Assembly: GCA_965229605.1 (NCBI GenBank)
Contig: OZ245892.1
Coordinates: forward strand, 1,178,001-1,242,000
DNA: 64,000 nt
Reading direction: 5' to 3'
Source of the DNA: G965229605 sp965229605
GTDB taxonomy: Bacteria > Pseudomonadota > Alphaproteobacteria > CBDDJK01
The notes below the pieces were generated by a model. It was not told where the DNA came from, did no database searches, and worked only from the letters and a program-made list of their open reading frames with translations. The position numbers and the translations under genes are program-made. Within the stretch, counting starts at the first letter, position 1. Each line of letters starts with the position of its first letter. Positions 1-8,638 of the stretch are shown here, piece after piece.

Positions 1-568
1 CAGAGGCATAGAGGTTTTTATGCTCCAGGAAAATCACCGGATCATTATCCCGGATTGACTGGATTAAAAGGCCTTTGGTGTCATAGGCATTAGACGGACA
101 CACCACTTTTACCCCCGGAATATGCGTGAAAATAGGGGTAAGCATCTGGCTGTGCTGTGCCGCTGCACGGAAACCGCCTCCACACATAGCGCGGATAACC
201 ACAGGGGTCTCTGCCTTGCCGCCAAACATATAGCGGAATTTCGCAGCCTGATTGTAAATCTGATCAAGACAAACGCCCATGAAGTCAATAAACATCAGTT
301 CTGCAATAGGACGCAGCCCACAGGTTGCCGCCCCAATGGCGGCTCCAACATAGGCACTTTCGGAAAGAGGCGTATCAATCATCTGGTTCGGATGTTTGTG
401 ATACAGCCCTTTGGAGACGCCAAGGACACCCCCCCAGGCATCTTCCTCCCCGTTTGCGCCCGTTCCACCGACAATATCTTCACCCATCATGATAACGGTT
501 TTATCGCGCGCCATTTCCTGATCAATCGCTTCGTTGATTGCGTCTTTCATGCTTAATGTACGGGCCAT
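1..568 (-). CDS. 2-oxoacid (acetoin/pyruvate-type) dehydrogenase E1 component, beta subunit; 3' part lies outside the window
   Basis: The visible 189 codons begin with an ATG whose complement is at 568, preceded 8 nt upstream by a GGAGG ribosome-binding site (577-581). The protein opens MARTLSMKDAINEAID and contains the GED, ESAYVGAAIGAA and EHKNLY segments typical of the pyrimidine-binding beta subunit of thiamine-diphosphate dehydrogenases, which with E1 alpha decarboxylates a 2-oxoacid or cleaves acetoin and passes the acyl group to lipoyl-E2. The family is about 325-340 residues long, so over a third is missing beyond the left edge. It follows the alpha subunit gene by 45 bp on the same strand. 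AcoX as a neighbour favours an acetoin-type complex, but substrate cannot be fixed from this fragment and no E2 or E3 gene is in view. Confidence 0.88.
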   Translation of the reverse strand, partial: MARTLSMKDAINEAIDQEMARDKTVIMMGEDIVGGTGANGEEDAWGGVLGVSKGLYHKHPNQMIDTPLSESAYVGAAIGAATCGLRPIAELMFIDFMGVCLDQIYNQAAKFRYMFGGKAETPVVIRAMCGGGFRAAAQHSQMLTPIFTHIPGVKVVCPSNAYDTKGLLIQSIRDNDPVIFLEHKNLYAS

Positions 569-613
569 TTTTTGGTCCTCCTTTTATCTCTATTTTAGTC
601 GTTATCTCTATGG

Positions 614-1594
614 TCAGTAGCTGACATAGACATCGGTTGTCAGTTCTTCAGGACCCGGTAAAGGGGCTGCCTTTGCTTCTTCAACCGCCTCGTCGATCAG
701 GGCCAGAACTTCCTTGTCAATCGCATCCAGTTCGGCATTGCTCAGCACACCAGCTTCTGTCACCTTTGCCCGGAAAATCTTGAGACAATCGTTATTTGCC
801 CGATTGTCCTCATTTTCACCCGGGGCGCGATAGGTTTGTGCATCCCCTTCAAAATGACCGAAAAACCGGATCATCTTGCATTCCAGCAAGGTGGGTCCAG
901 CCCCTTCACGGGCGCGTTTAATGACTTCGCCTGCGGCTTCGTAAACAGCAAAGAAATCTGTTCCATCAACCGTAATACCCGGCATCCCGAAGCCTGTAGC
1001 CCGATCCACATATGAATCAGACGCAACAGCGTAATCAACAGATGTTGATTCTGCATAACCGTTATTTTCAACGACAAAAATGGCCGGTAAATTCCAGATT
1101 GCAGCAAGATTCATACTCTCCAGAACGGTGCCCTGATTTGAGGCACCGTCTCCGAAAAAGGTGATGCCTACCCCGTCATGCCCCAGTTTTTGAGCCGCCA
1201 GCGCAGCACCGCATACCAACGGTGCCCCTGCACCCAGAATGCCGTTCGCACCCATCATGCCTTTTGACAGATCAGCAATATGCATGGACCCGCCCTTGCC
1301 CGCGCAAGACCCGGTGGTCTTTCCGTAAATTTCAGCCATCATGCCTTTGACATCAACGCCTTTGGCAATACAGTGACCGTGCCCGCGGTGGGTGGAAGCA
1401 ATACGATCATGATCTTGTAAATGCATCATAATGCCAACACCGGCGGCTTCCTCGCCCGCATAAAGATGCACAAAACCCGGAATATCTCCGCGCCCAAAAT
1501 CAACATGCAGTCTTTCTTCAAATTCGCGGATCGTCTTCATCCGGCGATAGGCATCAAGAAGCCCGTCTTTTTCTATTGGAAATGGGTTGCTCAT
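614..1594 (-). CDS. Thiamine-diphosphate-dependent 2-oxoacid/acetoin dehydrogenase E1 component, alpha subunit
   Basis: 326 residues, the normal length for stand-alone E1 alpha subunits. The thiamine-diphosphate motif is visible as GDG at 148-150 followed by NN at 177-178, and the HRGHGH segment at 69-74 matches the phosphate/active-site loop of the family. The start is an ATG with the strong site GGGAGGATCAG just upstream. It lies between an AcoX-like gene upstream and the E1 beta gene downstream on the same strand, giving the order acoX-acoA-acoB seen in acetoin dehydrogenase loci. AcoA/PdhA-type cytoplasmic function is clear; whether the substrate is acetoin, pyruvate or a branched 2-oxoacid is inference from the neighbour only. 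Confidence 0.9.
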   Translation of the reverse strand: MSNPFPIEKDGLLDAYRRMKTIREFEERLHVDFGRGDIPGFVHLYAGEEAAGVGIMMHLQDHDRIASTHRGHGHCIAKGVDVKGMMAEIYGKTTGSCAGKGGSMHIADLSKGMMGANGILGAGAPLVCGAALAAQKLGHDGVGITFFGDGASNQGTVLESMNLAAIWNLPAIFVVENNGYAESTSVDYAVASDSYVDRATGFGMPGITVDGTDFFAVYEAAGEVIKRAREGAGPTLLECKMIRFFGHFEGDAQTYRAPGENEDNRANNDCLKIFRAKVTEAGVLSNAELDAIDKEVLALIDEAVEEAKAAPLPGPEELTTDVYVSY

Positions 1595-1609
1595 CTGATC
1601 CTCCCTTTT

Positions 1610-1647
1610 TGTTGTTGAGCGACAAGTTATTATTGAACGACAAATTG
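1610..1647. repeat. Imperfect 15-18 bp direct repeat between the acoX-like and E1 alpha genes
   Basis: The spacer reads as two adjacent variants of GTTGTTGAGCGACAA / GTTATTATTGAACGACAA, immediately after the AcoX stop codon and before the E1 alpha ribosome-binding site. It looks like a local duplication of the gene junction. No function is evident. Confidence 0.4.
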
Positions 1648-2685
1648 TTACTGAGTCACAGGCAAATCATTCGCTTCTTTGGTGAAAAGCCCGTGCTTTG
1701 CAGCATAGGCCATACAATCAGCTACATTTATGGTGCGAAAGGCATCGGCTTGCAACCGAATACTCACGTCATCACTCTCGCTGAAGGTCAATTCGCGCTC
1801 GCCATCGAGCGCGAAGGAACCCGCAGATACACTGGGAAGATAGACAGCTTCAGGCTCAATCGTTTCAACCGCTCCAATGCCAACCTGCTCAATCAGGCCC
1901 GGCGCGATGGGCGCCATCAGACGCACCTTTGCAGACTCAAGCGGAAGAAGCCTTACCCGCCTACCGATGGGTGTCTGTCTGTCCAAAGGCGCCAGCAATC
2001 CTATGATTGAAGACATGCCAATGCCGTCTGGACGTCCAAATGTCACAAAGAGATCACGAAAGTTTTCTGTCTTCCAAATAGCACGCGCGCCAATAAAACG
2101 CTCTGCAACAACGGCGACATCGACCAAAGCAATTTCGCGTTGATCATTCACACGAACTTCCAGCCTTTTATTGTAAGAAAAAGCATGACCGCATGGCACC
2201 TGACCGGTGACCGCAAGACCAACGGCAAGACCGGTTATGGTCGGCTCTCGTAACTCAGGAAAAGCATTATTGGTTCCTGTCGATACACCTGCAACGGGGA
2301 TATCTCCACACCGGGAGACAACGACTCGATTGGTGCCATCCCCTCCAAGGACAACAATGGCCCCAACGCCTTGATCATGCATTTGTCGGGCAGCTTCCGC
2401 ACTGTCCTCAGACGTGCAGGTAACCTGCATATCCAGATATTTTACCTTGGGGAAACGCTTTTGACCGACCTTTGACTCACGATCAATGGTCCGCATAAGC
2501 TGGGTGCGAATCCCCCCATTCTCCGGCATAATGACAACCTCTTTAACACCGGTTGCCGAAAGTCCTGTTAGCATGCGTAAAACAATATTGGCCCGATCAT
2601 TAATCGGCAAATTACCCGCATGGCTGACTATTCTTCTTATATCCCGCGCAGAAACCGGATTTGCAATAATGCCTACTTTGGTCAC
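1648..2685 (-). CDS. AcoX-like ATP-NAD kinase family protein
   Basis: 345 residues with the NAD-kinase/diacylglycerol-kinase-fold signature GGDGTNR at 114-120 and an N-terminal VGIIANPVS strand, as in AcoX and archaeal-type NAD kinase-like proteins. AcoX is encoded in acetoin dehydrogenase operons of many bacteria but its reaction has not been settled, so a kinase activity here is an inference from the fold. The start is a GTG 8 nt after GGAGG. It is the first gene of the minus-strand acoX-acoA-acoB block; the gap of 92 bp to the CocE/NonD gene upstream suggests either a separate promoter or loose co-transcription. Confidence 0.82.
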   Translation of the reverse strand: MTKVGIIANPVSARDIRRIVSHAGNLPINDRANIVLRMLTGLSATGVKEVVIMPENGGIRTQLMRTIDRESKVGQKRFPKVKYLDMQVTCTSEDSAEAARQMHDQGVGAIVVLGGDGTNRVVVSRCGDIPVAGVSTGTNNAFPELREPTITGLAVGLAVTGQVPCGHAFSYNKRLEVRVNDQREIALVDVAVVAERFIGARAIWKTENFRDLFVTFGRPDGIGMSSIIGLLAPLDRQTPIGRRVRLLPLESAKVRLMAPIAPGLIEQVGIGAVETIEPEAVYLPSVSAGSFALDGERELTFSESDDVSIRLQADAFRTINVADCMAYAAKHGLFTKEANDLPVTQ

Positions 2686-2777
2686 GAGATTTGCCTCCGT
2701 CTCCTTTAATCCCTACGGGCAAATGGCCCACCAAACCAAACTATCACACTATAAAAGCGCAATACCAATCAAGCCAG

Positions 2778-4754
2778 CTATTTATCGTGACCGGTTGCGC
2801 TTGTTTCTTTGATTATCTCATCATTCCATTGAACTGATAAATCAGCCTTCCAGGTCAAGCCATCTGGCTTAGCTGTGTTAACAAGGCGGCTGTGGATTCT
2901 GGCTATACCGTCAGGTCTTTGGATGGCAATCTTATGCTCCATGGAACAAGTGGCAATGTCCGGGTGATGGGGGTTTAGCGTATAGTTTGCCGTTGTTTCA
3001 TAAGAAAATTCCAGATCAATGTTCGTGAATTTCATTGTCAGCTCTGGTTGATGCCACCCGCCAGAGATTACATTTTCATGCTCTTCAAATTTTGTGCGTT
3101 CCAACTCACCCTTTGTGATGATGTCGCAGGTTTTGATGTCAGGCAGATTCTCGGCCATTCTCAATGGTGAGTCCTGTTTTATCTCCTTACAGAGTTGTTT
3201 AGGGAGTGATAAAATCGCGTCCTTGGCATGGATGGTCAAACGAGAGGGCTCACGCCATGCAGGAAAAACCAATGGCCAATAAGAGGCACCGATAGCCAGT
3301 CGAAGGCGGTGGCCCTTTTGGAAACGGTAAGCCGTTGCCGGGAATTCAATGCGGTAACGGGTGGGCGTGTTAAGGTGCAGAGCGCGCGGGTGATCCAGGC
3401 TCTCGTCCAGTTCCAGTGCCAGCACTGTTCGCGTAACAAGGTTAGAGCAACCCTCTGGTGTCACTTCACAAAGCCGGCACGCAATTTGTGCTGGCACCTG
3501 ATCAGTTTCAATTTCAGCGGATAAAGTCACATGCCCGACAAGCTCTATGTCTTCTTCAAGCGGTAAACTGTCAAAACATAATGAACGCGCATCATCAGGA
3601 GCTTGATCGAGAGGCAACCCGCCAACGCGTCCAAAATAGCCGGTATCGCCTGCACATTCGCCGTGACGAAGATCAAAAGGAACCGTATATTTTTCGCCTG
3701 TGGCGAAAGCTTGGAATGACAAGGAATGATCACCCAGATAAAGCTCCCTCGATTCTTCTATATAAGAAGGCTTATCTAATGAAATCCAGCGGCCCTGGCG
3801 CAGGCTTAAATGGTTTTGTGGAGGATCATATTCACGTTGCCAAAGCTGCAAATTTGGCCAATTTTGAACATTTGTCTGTTTGGATTTTAGCCAATAGTCC
3901 CACCACATAAGAGCTATTTTCTGAAAATTCATCGCCGGACCCGGTTCACCCCGGTCAGGGTAATGATGTCCCCAGGGGCCGACGATTCCTTTACAAATAT
4001 CGGGGCGCGCACAGGCCAGACGCATAACGGAATTTGAATAGCGATCTGACCAGCCGCCTATTGCCAGGATGGGGCAAGTCAGACGATCAGCCTGAAAACG
4101 AATCGACCCGTGGCGCCAGTACCCTCCCCTTTGATTGTTTTTTACCCAATGTTCAAAAGGGAAAGCCGTTTGTGCAAGACGGGCTTGCCATATGTCCCAC
4201 CATTCGTTGCCAAGTGTCGCGGAATCAGGCGGACAAGCCAAAATGGCAGGAAGGGTTGCCCCCCACTCCATACTGTCTGTGAGCAAACAGCCTCCCATCC
4301 AATGGATGTCATCTTCAAACCGGTCTATGGTTGCGCAGTTGGCGATGACAGCTTTCAGCGGTTCGGGGGCCGCAACAGAGGCTTGCAAGCTTGCCGTACC
4401 CCCCCATGAGGTTCCAAACATGCCAACATGCCCATTGCACCATGGCTGCCTGGCAATCCAGTCGATCACATGGCGAGCATCATCAAGCTCGTTTTGGTGA
4501 TACATATCTGGCATAATACCTTCGCTATCTCCCGACCCCCGCATATCCACACGAATACAAACATAGCCATGGCGCGCAAAATAGAGGTGGTTTCGTTCAT
4601 CCCTTGCGCGCACCATGTCCCGTTTGCGGTAGGGAATATATTCTAATATGGCAGGACAGGGCTTACCCTGAGAAATCCATAAACGGGCAGACAGGCGCAC
4701 ACCATCTGGCATTGTTATCCATTGGTGTTCGACCTCTGTAACGGGAAGACTCAT
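2778..4754 (-). CDS. CocE/NonD family serine hydrolase (X-Pro dipeptidyl-peptidase S15 fold), paralogue 1
   Basis: 658 residues, alpha/beta-hydrolase plus C-terminal jelly-roll as in cocaine esterase, NonD and X-Pro dipeptidyl aminopeptidases. Visible landmarks are the N-terminal MPDGVRLSARLW segment, ILEYIPYRKRD, VDMRGSGDSEG and the nucleophile elbow GTSWGG with the serine at 116. Members cleave ester or amide bonds of diverse acyl compounds; no signal peptide is evident so it should be cytoplasmic. Its ATG follows AAAGGAA. It is transcribed away from the XRE regulator across an AT-rich 227-bp promoter region, and two paralogues sit at the far end of the Dpp operon on the other side, which suggests joint control. 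The true substrate is unknown. Confidence 0.85.
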   Translation of the reverse strand: MSLPVTEVEHQWITMPDGVRLSARLWISQGKPCPAILEYIPYRKRDMVRARDERNHLYFARHGYVCIRVDMRGSGDSEGIMPDMYHQNELDDARHVIDWIARQPWCNGHVGMFGTSWGGTASLQASVAAPEPLKAVIANCATIDRFEDDIHWMGGCLLTDSMEWGATLPAILACPPDSATLGNEWWDIWQARLAQTAFPFEHWVKNNQRGGYWRHGSIRFQADRLTCPILAIGGWSDRYSNSVMRLACARPDICKGIVGPWGHHYPDRGEPGPAMNFQKIALMWWDYWLKSKQTNVQNWPNLQLWQREYDPPQNHLSLRQGRWISLDKPSYIEESRELYLGDHSLSFQAFATGEKYTVPFDLRHGECAGDTGYFGRVGGLPLDQAPDDARSLCFDSLPLEEDIELVGHVTLSAEIETDQVPAQIACRLCEVTPEGCSNLVTRTVLALELDESLDHPRALHLNTPTRYRIEFPATAYRFQKGHRLRLAIGASYWPLVFPAWREPSRLTIHAKDAILSLPKQLCKEIKQDSPLRMAENLPDIKTCDIITKGELERTKFEEHENVISGGWHQPELTMKFTNIDLEFSYETTANYTLNPHHPDIATCSMEHKIAIQRPDGIARIHSRLVNTAKPDGLTWKADLSVQWNDEIIKETSATGHDK

Positions 4755-4981
4755 TTAGCGATTTCCTTTCATTCGTCCATTAAGATAACGGCGTAATATA
4801 TGTATATCACAATGAATTTTAGGCAAAACCTATCATGAAAAAAGAATTTTTTATAAAAATTCTTCTTGTTAAAAATTATTTGTTCTATATTCTTTCACAA
4901 GTTTTTGGAGAGGCAAACTTAAGAAAAGCCAAAAGTGCAATTAAACCAAAAGCGTAATTAATTTGGGAGGGGGCAATTAAG
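4755..4981. promoter_or_regulatory. Divergent AT-rich promoter region with perfect inverted repeat at 4842-4864
   Basis: This gap separates the minus-strand CocE/NonD gene from the plus-strand XRE regulator. It is markedly AT-rich and holds a perfect 10-bp inverted repeat, AAGAATTTTT-TAT-AAAAATTCTT, at 4842-4864. Position and symmetry make it a candidate operator for the adjacent XRE-cupin regulator. No convincing -35/-10 pair was singled out. Confidence 0.45.
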
Positions 4982-5737
4982 TTGGGAAAACAATCCATCT
5001 CTCTGGATCACACATCATCTGATCGCAAGCAAGATGAAGGCGAGTCTCCAAAAGGCTCTGCTTACAAGGGACAATCGCAAAAAGGCGATAATATATTGGC
5101 TATGACCCGAAGCTTTTTGCTCCTCGGCTCCGAGGTCAGGCAGGTGCGCAAAGCCCGAAGAATGCGGCTCAAGGAGCTTGCAAAAGCAGCCGATATTTCC
5201 ATTAGCCACCTTAGTGCTATTGAGCGTGGCACGGTTAACCCTTCCCTGGATGCTGTCTATCGCATTAGCGAGGCCCTTAATATCTCGTCAGACTGGTTTT
5301 TTGCCCGATGTTCCGGCCGGGGGCCAATGGAACAGGCCTATATTGTCCGCCGCCAAAACCGGCGGAACATCAATAAATTATACGGCGAAAGTGCTGAAAC
5401 GCTTGGGCTGACAGATCAGCTGCTGTCAAGTTCCATAAGCGGCACACTATGTATGGGAATCGCAACTTATGAGCCAAATTCCTATCGCGCGGCACACCCG
5501 ATGTATCAACATGATGGCGAACAGCATGGCTATGTTGTTGAGGGTGAATTGATTATGCAAATTGGCGATGAGGAAATTGTTCTCAGGCAAGGGGATAGCT
5601 ACAGTTTCCCCACCAACATCCCGCATAATGCGCGCAATGATACGGATCGCCCCAGCAGGCTTTTATGGGCTGTTTCTCCGATTGTTGTGCCAAAAGACGT
5701 TGTGCTGGAACAGTCCAGAAACAAGCAAAAAGGCTAG
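4982..5737 (+). CDS. XRE-family transcriptional regulator with C-terminal cupin domain
   Basis: 251 residues. An N-terminal low-complexity stretch (about 1-35) is followed by a helix-turn-helix (about 50-105, with RMRLKELAKAADISISHLSA and IERG) and a cupin_2 domain toward the C-terminus (HDGEQHGYVVEGEL through SFPTNIPH). PuuR/SutR-type regulators with this layout sense small amines, amino acids or peptides and bind in front of their own catabolic operons. I chose the TTG start because GGGAGGGGG lies about 7 nt upstream; an internal ATG at 5102 would still leave both domains intact. Its TAG stop is formed by the solitary GGGTCAGGACC motif at 5735. Divergent to one CocE/NonD gene and upstream of the Dpp operon, it is the likely local regulator. 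Confidence 0.85.
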   Translation: MGKQSISLDHTSSDRKQDEGESPKGSAYKGQSQKGDNILAMTRSFLLLGSEVRQVRKARRMRLKELAKAADISISHLSAIERGTVNPSLDAVYRISEALNISSDWFFARCSGRGPMEQAYIVRRQNRRNINKLYGESAETLGLTDQLLSSSISGTLCMGIATYEPNSYRAAHPMYQHDGEQHGYVVEGELIMQIGDEEIVLRQGDSYSFPTNIPHNARNDTDRPSRLLWAVSPIVVPKDVVLEQSRNKQKG

Positions 5738-5755
5738 GGTCAGGACCCATAAGAT
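5735..5755. repeat. Solitary terminal motif of the GGGTCAGGACCC element family
   Basis: TAGGGTCAGGACCCATAAGAT here matches the terminal sequence of the two full elements at 7394 and 18863, including the junction TA, but no element body follows. The first three bases are the stop codon of the XRE gene. Candidate remnant or minimal insertion. Confidence 0.7.
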
Positions 5756-5816
5756 AACAGATTTCCACCTAACCAAGCTCAATTAAAACCAAACTCAACA
5801 AAAAAGGGAGAGAGAC

Positions 5817-7373
5817 ATGACAAACTTTATCAATAGCTTATCACGGCGCTCATTTTTAGCTGCCGCTGGCGCGTTTGGGGCTGCTTCTATGGCATTGCCG
5901 CGCACAGCACTGAGTAGCGATGGCAAGGTGCTGACAATCCGGTCCTATTCAGATTTACAGATTCTTGATCCGGCTTATCGTGTTTCATTGCCAGAAGATG
6001 ATATTATCCGCTCAATCTTTGCTCCAATGGTTATCCCGCAAGCGGGTGATGTCTGGGCGTGGAAGCCTGTTGCTGTCGATTCAATCGAACAGCTTGATGA
6101 CGTCACGGTTTCTTTCAAGCTGAAAGATAATATTGGCTTTAGCGATGGCTATGGTCAGATGACCGCTGAAGATGTGAAGTTTTCTATCGAGCGGATAGCT
6201 GATCCTGCCAACGAAAGCCCTTATGCAGGCGATTGGGGCGCGTTGAAAGAGGTTGAGGTCAAAGATAAACTCTCTGGCCTTATTCATTTAAAGAACAAGT
6301 TTGTGCCTCTGTGGACGACAACTTTGCCGACACCTGCTTCATGTATTGTGTCTAAAAAAGCCTTGGAAGAGCTGGGGGACAAAATTACCACCAAGCCCGT
6401 TGCGCAATCAGGCCAGTATCTTCTGGCGGACTGGCAGGCAAAACAGAAAACTGTCTTGAAGCGTAACCCCGATTGGGCCCATGAGCCAGGTGGATTTGAA
6501 GAAATTCATATTATCCCCATTGAAGACCCTGCCACTGCGGAACGTGGTTTTGAAGCAGGAGATCTGGACTATACATGGACTTCGGTCAGTTCATTGCCGC
6601 GTTTGAAGGAAAACCCGCCAGCCAATTCTGTTGTGCTTGAAAAACCATCTCTTGCCTATGTCTGGCTGGGCATGAACCAGGATAACGAGGTCATGAAAGA
6701 TGTGCGTATCCGCCGGGCCATTCAGCACGCCATTGACCGTCCTTCGGTTGTGGATGCGGCCTATTATGGGGCTGCAAGCGTTGGCAATGGTATTATTGCC
6801 CCGGGACTGCCCGGTTCGCGCGATAGTGTGACCTATGATTATGATCCCGACAAAGCCCGTGCCTTGTTGGACGAAGCAGGCGCGGGTAATTTATCTGTGA
6901 CGCTGGATATTCTTAATCAGTCGGAAAGATTGACGGCGGCACAGGTCATTCAGGCAAATCTGGCCGATGTTGGTATCACCTGCGAGATCAAACAAAATGA
7001 TTCAGGGACCTTCTGGACATTGGGATCAAAAGATGGCGATTATTTCATGGATATACAGCTTGTGCTCAGTCGCTTTTCCATGCAGCCTGACCCAAGCTGG
7101 GCCACTGTCTGGTTCACACCTGAACAGGTGGGCGTATGGAATTGGGAACGCTTTAACAATGCTGAATATAAAGCCTTGCATGACGAAGGTCTGAAAGAAT
7201 CAGATACCGCCAAACGTGACGAAATCTATAAGAAAATGCAAGGACTTATGGATGAAAGCGGCTGTTATGTTTTCTTGACCCATGAAGTGGTTGGCGCCAT
7301 CCATCGTGATAGCATAAAACCGGGCTTAAAGCCGAACGGGGAATCTTTGTTGTCTGAATTTAAAATGGCTTAA
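5817..7373 (+). CDS. Dipeptide/oligopeptide-type ABC transporter substrate-binding protein (SBP_bac_5), Tat-exported
   Basis: 518 residues, the usual length for DppA/OppA-type periplasmic binding proteins. The N-terminus carries a twin-arginine signal, SRRSFLAAAGAFGAA, so export in folded form is expected. Family landmarks include the region around FKLKDNIGFSDG, the ADPANESPY-type segment and RIRRAIQHAIDRPSVV. The ATG is preceded by GGGAGAGAG. It heads the transporter operon (binding protein, two permeases, two ATPases), which then runs into two CocE/NonD hydrolases and an M81 peptidase, suggesting a peptide-like or amide/ester-bearing ligand. The gap to the permease gene is unusual: it contains a hairpin interrupted by a mobile-element-like repeat. 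Confidence 0.9.
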   Translation: MTNFINSLSRRSFLAAAGAFGAASMALPRTALSSDGKVLTIRSYSDLQILDPAYRVSLPEDDIIRSIFAPMVIPQAGDVWAWKPVAVDSIEQLDDVTVSFKLKDNIGFSDGYGQMTAEDVKFSIERIADPANESPYAGDWGALKEVEVKDKLSGLIHLKNKFVPLWTTTLPTPASCIVSKKALEELGDKITTKPVAQSGQYLLADWQAKQKTVLKRNPDWAHEPGGFEEIHIIPIEDPATAERGFEAGDLDYTWTSVSSLPRLKENPPANSVVLEKPSLAYVWLGMNQDNEVMKDVRIRRAIQHAIDRPSVVDAAYYGAASVGNGIIAPGLPGSRDSVTYDYDPDKARALLDEAGAGNLSVTLDILNQSERLTAAQVIQANLADVGITCEIKQNDSGTFWTLGSKDGDYFMDIQLVLSRFSMQPDPSWATVWFTPEQVGVWNWERFNNAEYKALHDEGLKESDTAKRDEIYKKMQGLMDESGCYVFLTHEVVGAIHRDSIKPGLKPNGESLLSEFKMA

Positions 7374-7380
7374 TGAAAAA

Positions 7381-7685
7381 GACGCCCTGTTTAGGGTCAG
7401 GACCCATAAAATTGATCCATTCTGTTGGTCAAGAAAGGTAAAGATACTATGAAAACAAGCGAAAGCATAGTATTGGCTACGGTGAGCTTGTTTGAAGCCG
7501 TAGATTTGCCTTTATTGACCAACCTTGTAAAGGCGCGGCAAATTTTTGCATCTGAACTTTCAAACCGCTTGCAATTAGCGATGGCTAGTCGCTGCGCGTT
7601 TTTCAAGCCCATCTATCAAAAATTTGACACGCGCAGAATGAATGAATGAATGAATCTTATGGGTCCTGACCCTGAGCAGGGCGTC
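7381..7685 (+). terminator. Intercistronic hairpin arms (7381-7389 and 7677-7685) split by an inserted repeat element
   Basis: GACGCCCTG at 7381-7389 and CAGGGCGTC at 7677-7685 are perfect 9-bp inverted complements flanking the full element at 7394-7672. Without the insert they would form a tight stem with a loop of about 6 nt just after the binding-protein stop codon. There is no T-run, so it was probably an mRNA-stabilising or attenuating hairpin rather than a strong terminator. That role is inference. Confidence 0.6.
7394..7672 (+). mobile_element. Full copy 1 of a 271-279 bp MITE-like element with about 30-bp terminal inverted repeats
   Basis: The 279-bp unit starts GGGTCAGGACCCATAA and ends with the reverse complement TTATGGGTCCTGACCC; the terminal inverted repeats extend imperfectly to about 30 bp (ATCCATTCTG). 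A TA precedes it (7392-7393); the other side has TG, possibly a decayed TA. It is about 97 percent identical to the copy at 18863-19133 and in opposite orientation. It contains an open frame of 66 codons (7449-7649, MKTSESIVLATVS..., ending early because of extra AATG tetranucleotides at 7637-7652) but nothing like a transposase. Size, inverted ends and TA target fit a non-autonomous element mobilised in trans by a TA-targeting (IS630/Tc1-like) enzyme; the family assignment is inference. Confidence 0.75.
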
Positions 7686-7693
7686 TATTCGTT

Positions 7694-8638
7694 ATGTTGA
7701 ATTACGCCATCAAACGCCTGGGGCTTGCCGTCATCGTCGTGTCGGTGGCGATGTTGATCCTGTTTTGCATGATCTATCTGATCCCGGGTGATCCGGCGGC
7801 GGTTGCTCTGGGGCCGCGTGCGACCGAGGCCATGCGCGAAGCCTTGCGCGTAAAAATGGGTCTCGATCAACCTGTCTGGCAGCAAGTCGGCAATTTCCTG
7901 CTTAATGCCTGGACCGGAGATCTGGGCCGCGAAGTTCTGTCAGACCGGCCTGTATTGACGGTCGTTATGGAACAACTTCCCTATACTTTGCTTCTGATTG
8001 CGGGGGGTATTAGCTGGTCGGTAGCGCTGGGCATTCCCCTGGGTGTCTGGGCTGCCGCCAAGCGTGGCAGCCTAAGTGACAAGATTGTCGGCCTGCTTTC
8101 AGTCGGTGTCATTGCGGTTCCCTCATTCGTGGTGGCGATCTATGCCTTGCTGATTTTTGCCGTCACCTTGCGCTGGCTTCCCGCCATCGGGGCTGGAGAA
8201 CCCGGCAATATCGGTGATCAATTACTGCATCTCATTCTTCCCTCGCTTGCTGTGGGGCTTGGCTGGGTCGGCTATATTGCCCGGATGGTGCGCGCTTCTA
8301 TGCTGGAAGTCCTGGAAGCTCAGCATATTCGCACAGCCCGCGCCTTTGGCCTGCCAGAACGCATGATCACCTATCGTTATGCTTTGACCATTGCCATTTT
8401 GCCCACCGTTACGCTGTTAGGCGTAGGCATCGGTCAGATGCTCTCTTCTGCTGTTTTTGCAGAAATTGTCTTTGCTCGCCCCGGTGTTGGAAAGCTTGTG
8501 TATGACGCTATTCTCACACGCAATTATCCCCTGGTCACAGGGGCGGTGCTGGTGACAACTGTTTTATTCGTGCTGCTTAACCTTGTTGCCGATTTAATTA
8601 TAGGAGCATTAGACCCTCGTGTGCGCAGCCGTTTCTAA
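7694..8638 (+). CDS. Dipeptide/oligopeptide ABC transporter permease, DppB type
   Basis: 314 residues with the N-terminal membrane helix typical of DppB/OppB (KRLGLAVIVVSVAMLILFCMIY), the periplasmic LIPGDPA motif and a C-terminal block of further hydrophobic helices carrying the cytoplasmic EAA-type loop RMVRASMLEVLEAQHIRTAR followed by ARAFGLPE. It forms the inner-membrane channel with the next gene. The ATG has no clear ribosome-binding site, and the element inserted upstream has pushed the gene 320 bp from the binding-protein stop. The gene overlaps the downstream permease by 20 bp. Confidence 0.9.
   Translation: MLNYAIKRLGLAVIVVSVAMLILFCMIYLIPGDPAAVALGPRATEAMREALRVKMGLDQPVWQQVGNFLLNAWTGDLGREVLSDRPVLTVVMEQLPYTLLLIAGGISWSVALGIPLGVWAAAKRGSLSDKIVGLLSVGVIAVPSFVVAIYALLIFAVTLRWLPAIGAGEPGNIGDQLLHLILPSLAVGLGWVGYIARMVRASMLEVLEAQHIRTARAFGLPERMITYRYALTIAILPTVTLLGVGIGQMLSSAVFAEIVFARPGVGKLVYDAILTRNYPLVTGAVLVTTVLFVLLNLVADLIIGALDPRVRSRF

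Noticed and set aside
122..556. 144-codon plus-strand frame at the left edge
   Set aside because: Antisense to the E1 beta gene, which continues off the window and explains the region.
3458..3910. 150-codon plus-strand frame opposite the first CocE/NonD gene
   Set aside because: Antisense shadow of a conserved gene, no ribosome-binding site or recognisable protein.
7394..7672. Element as an insertion sequence with its own transposase
   Set aside because: The only open frame has 66-79 codons and no recognisable transposase motif; 271-279 bp is too short.
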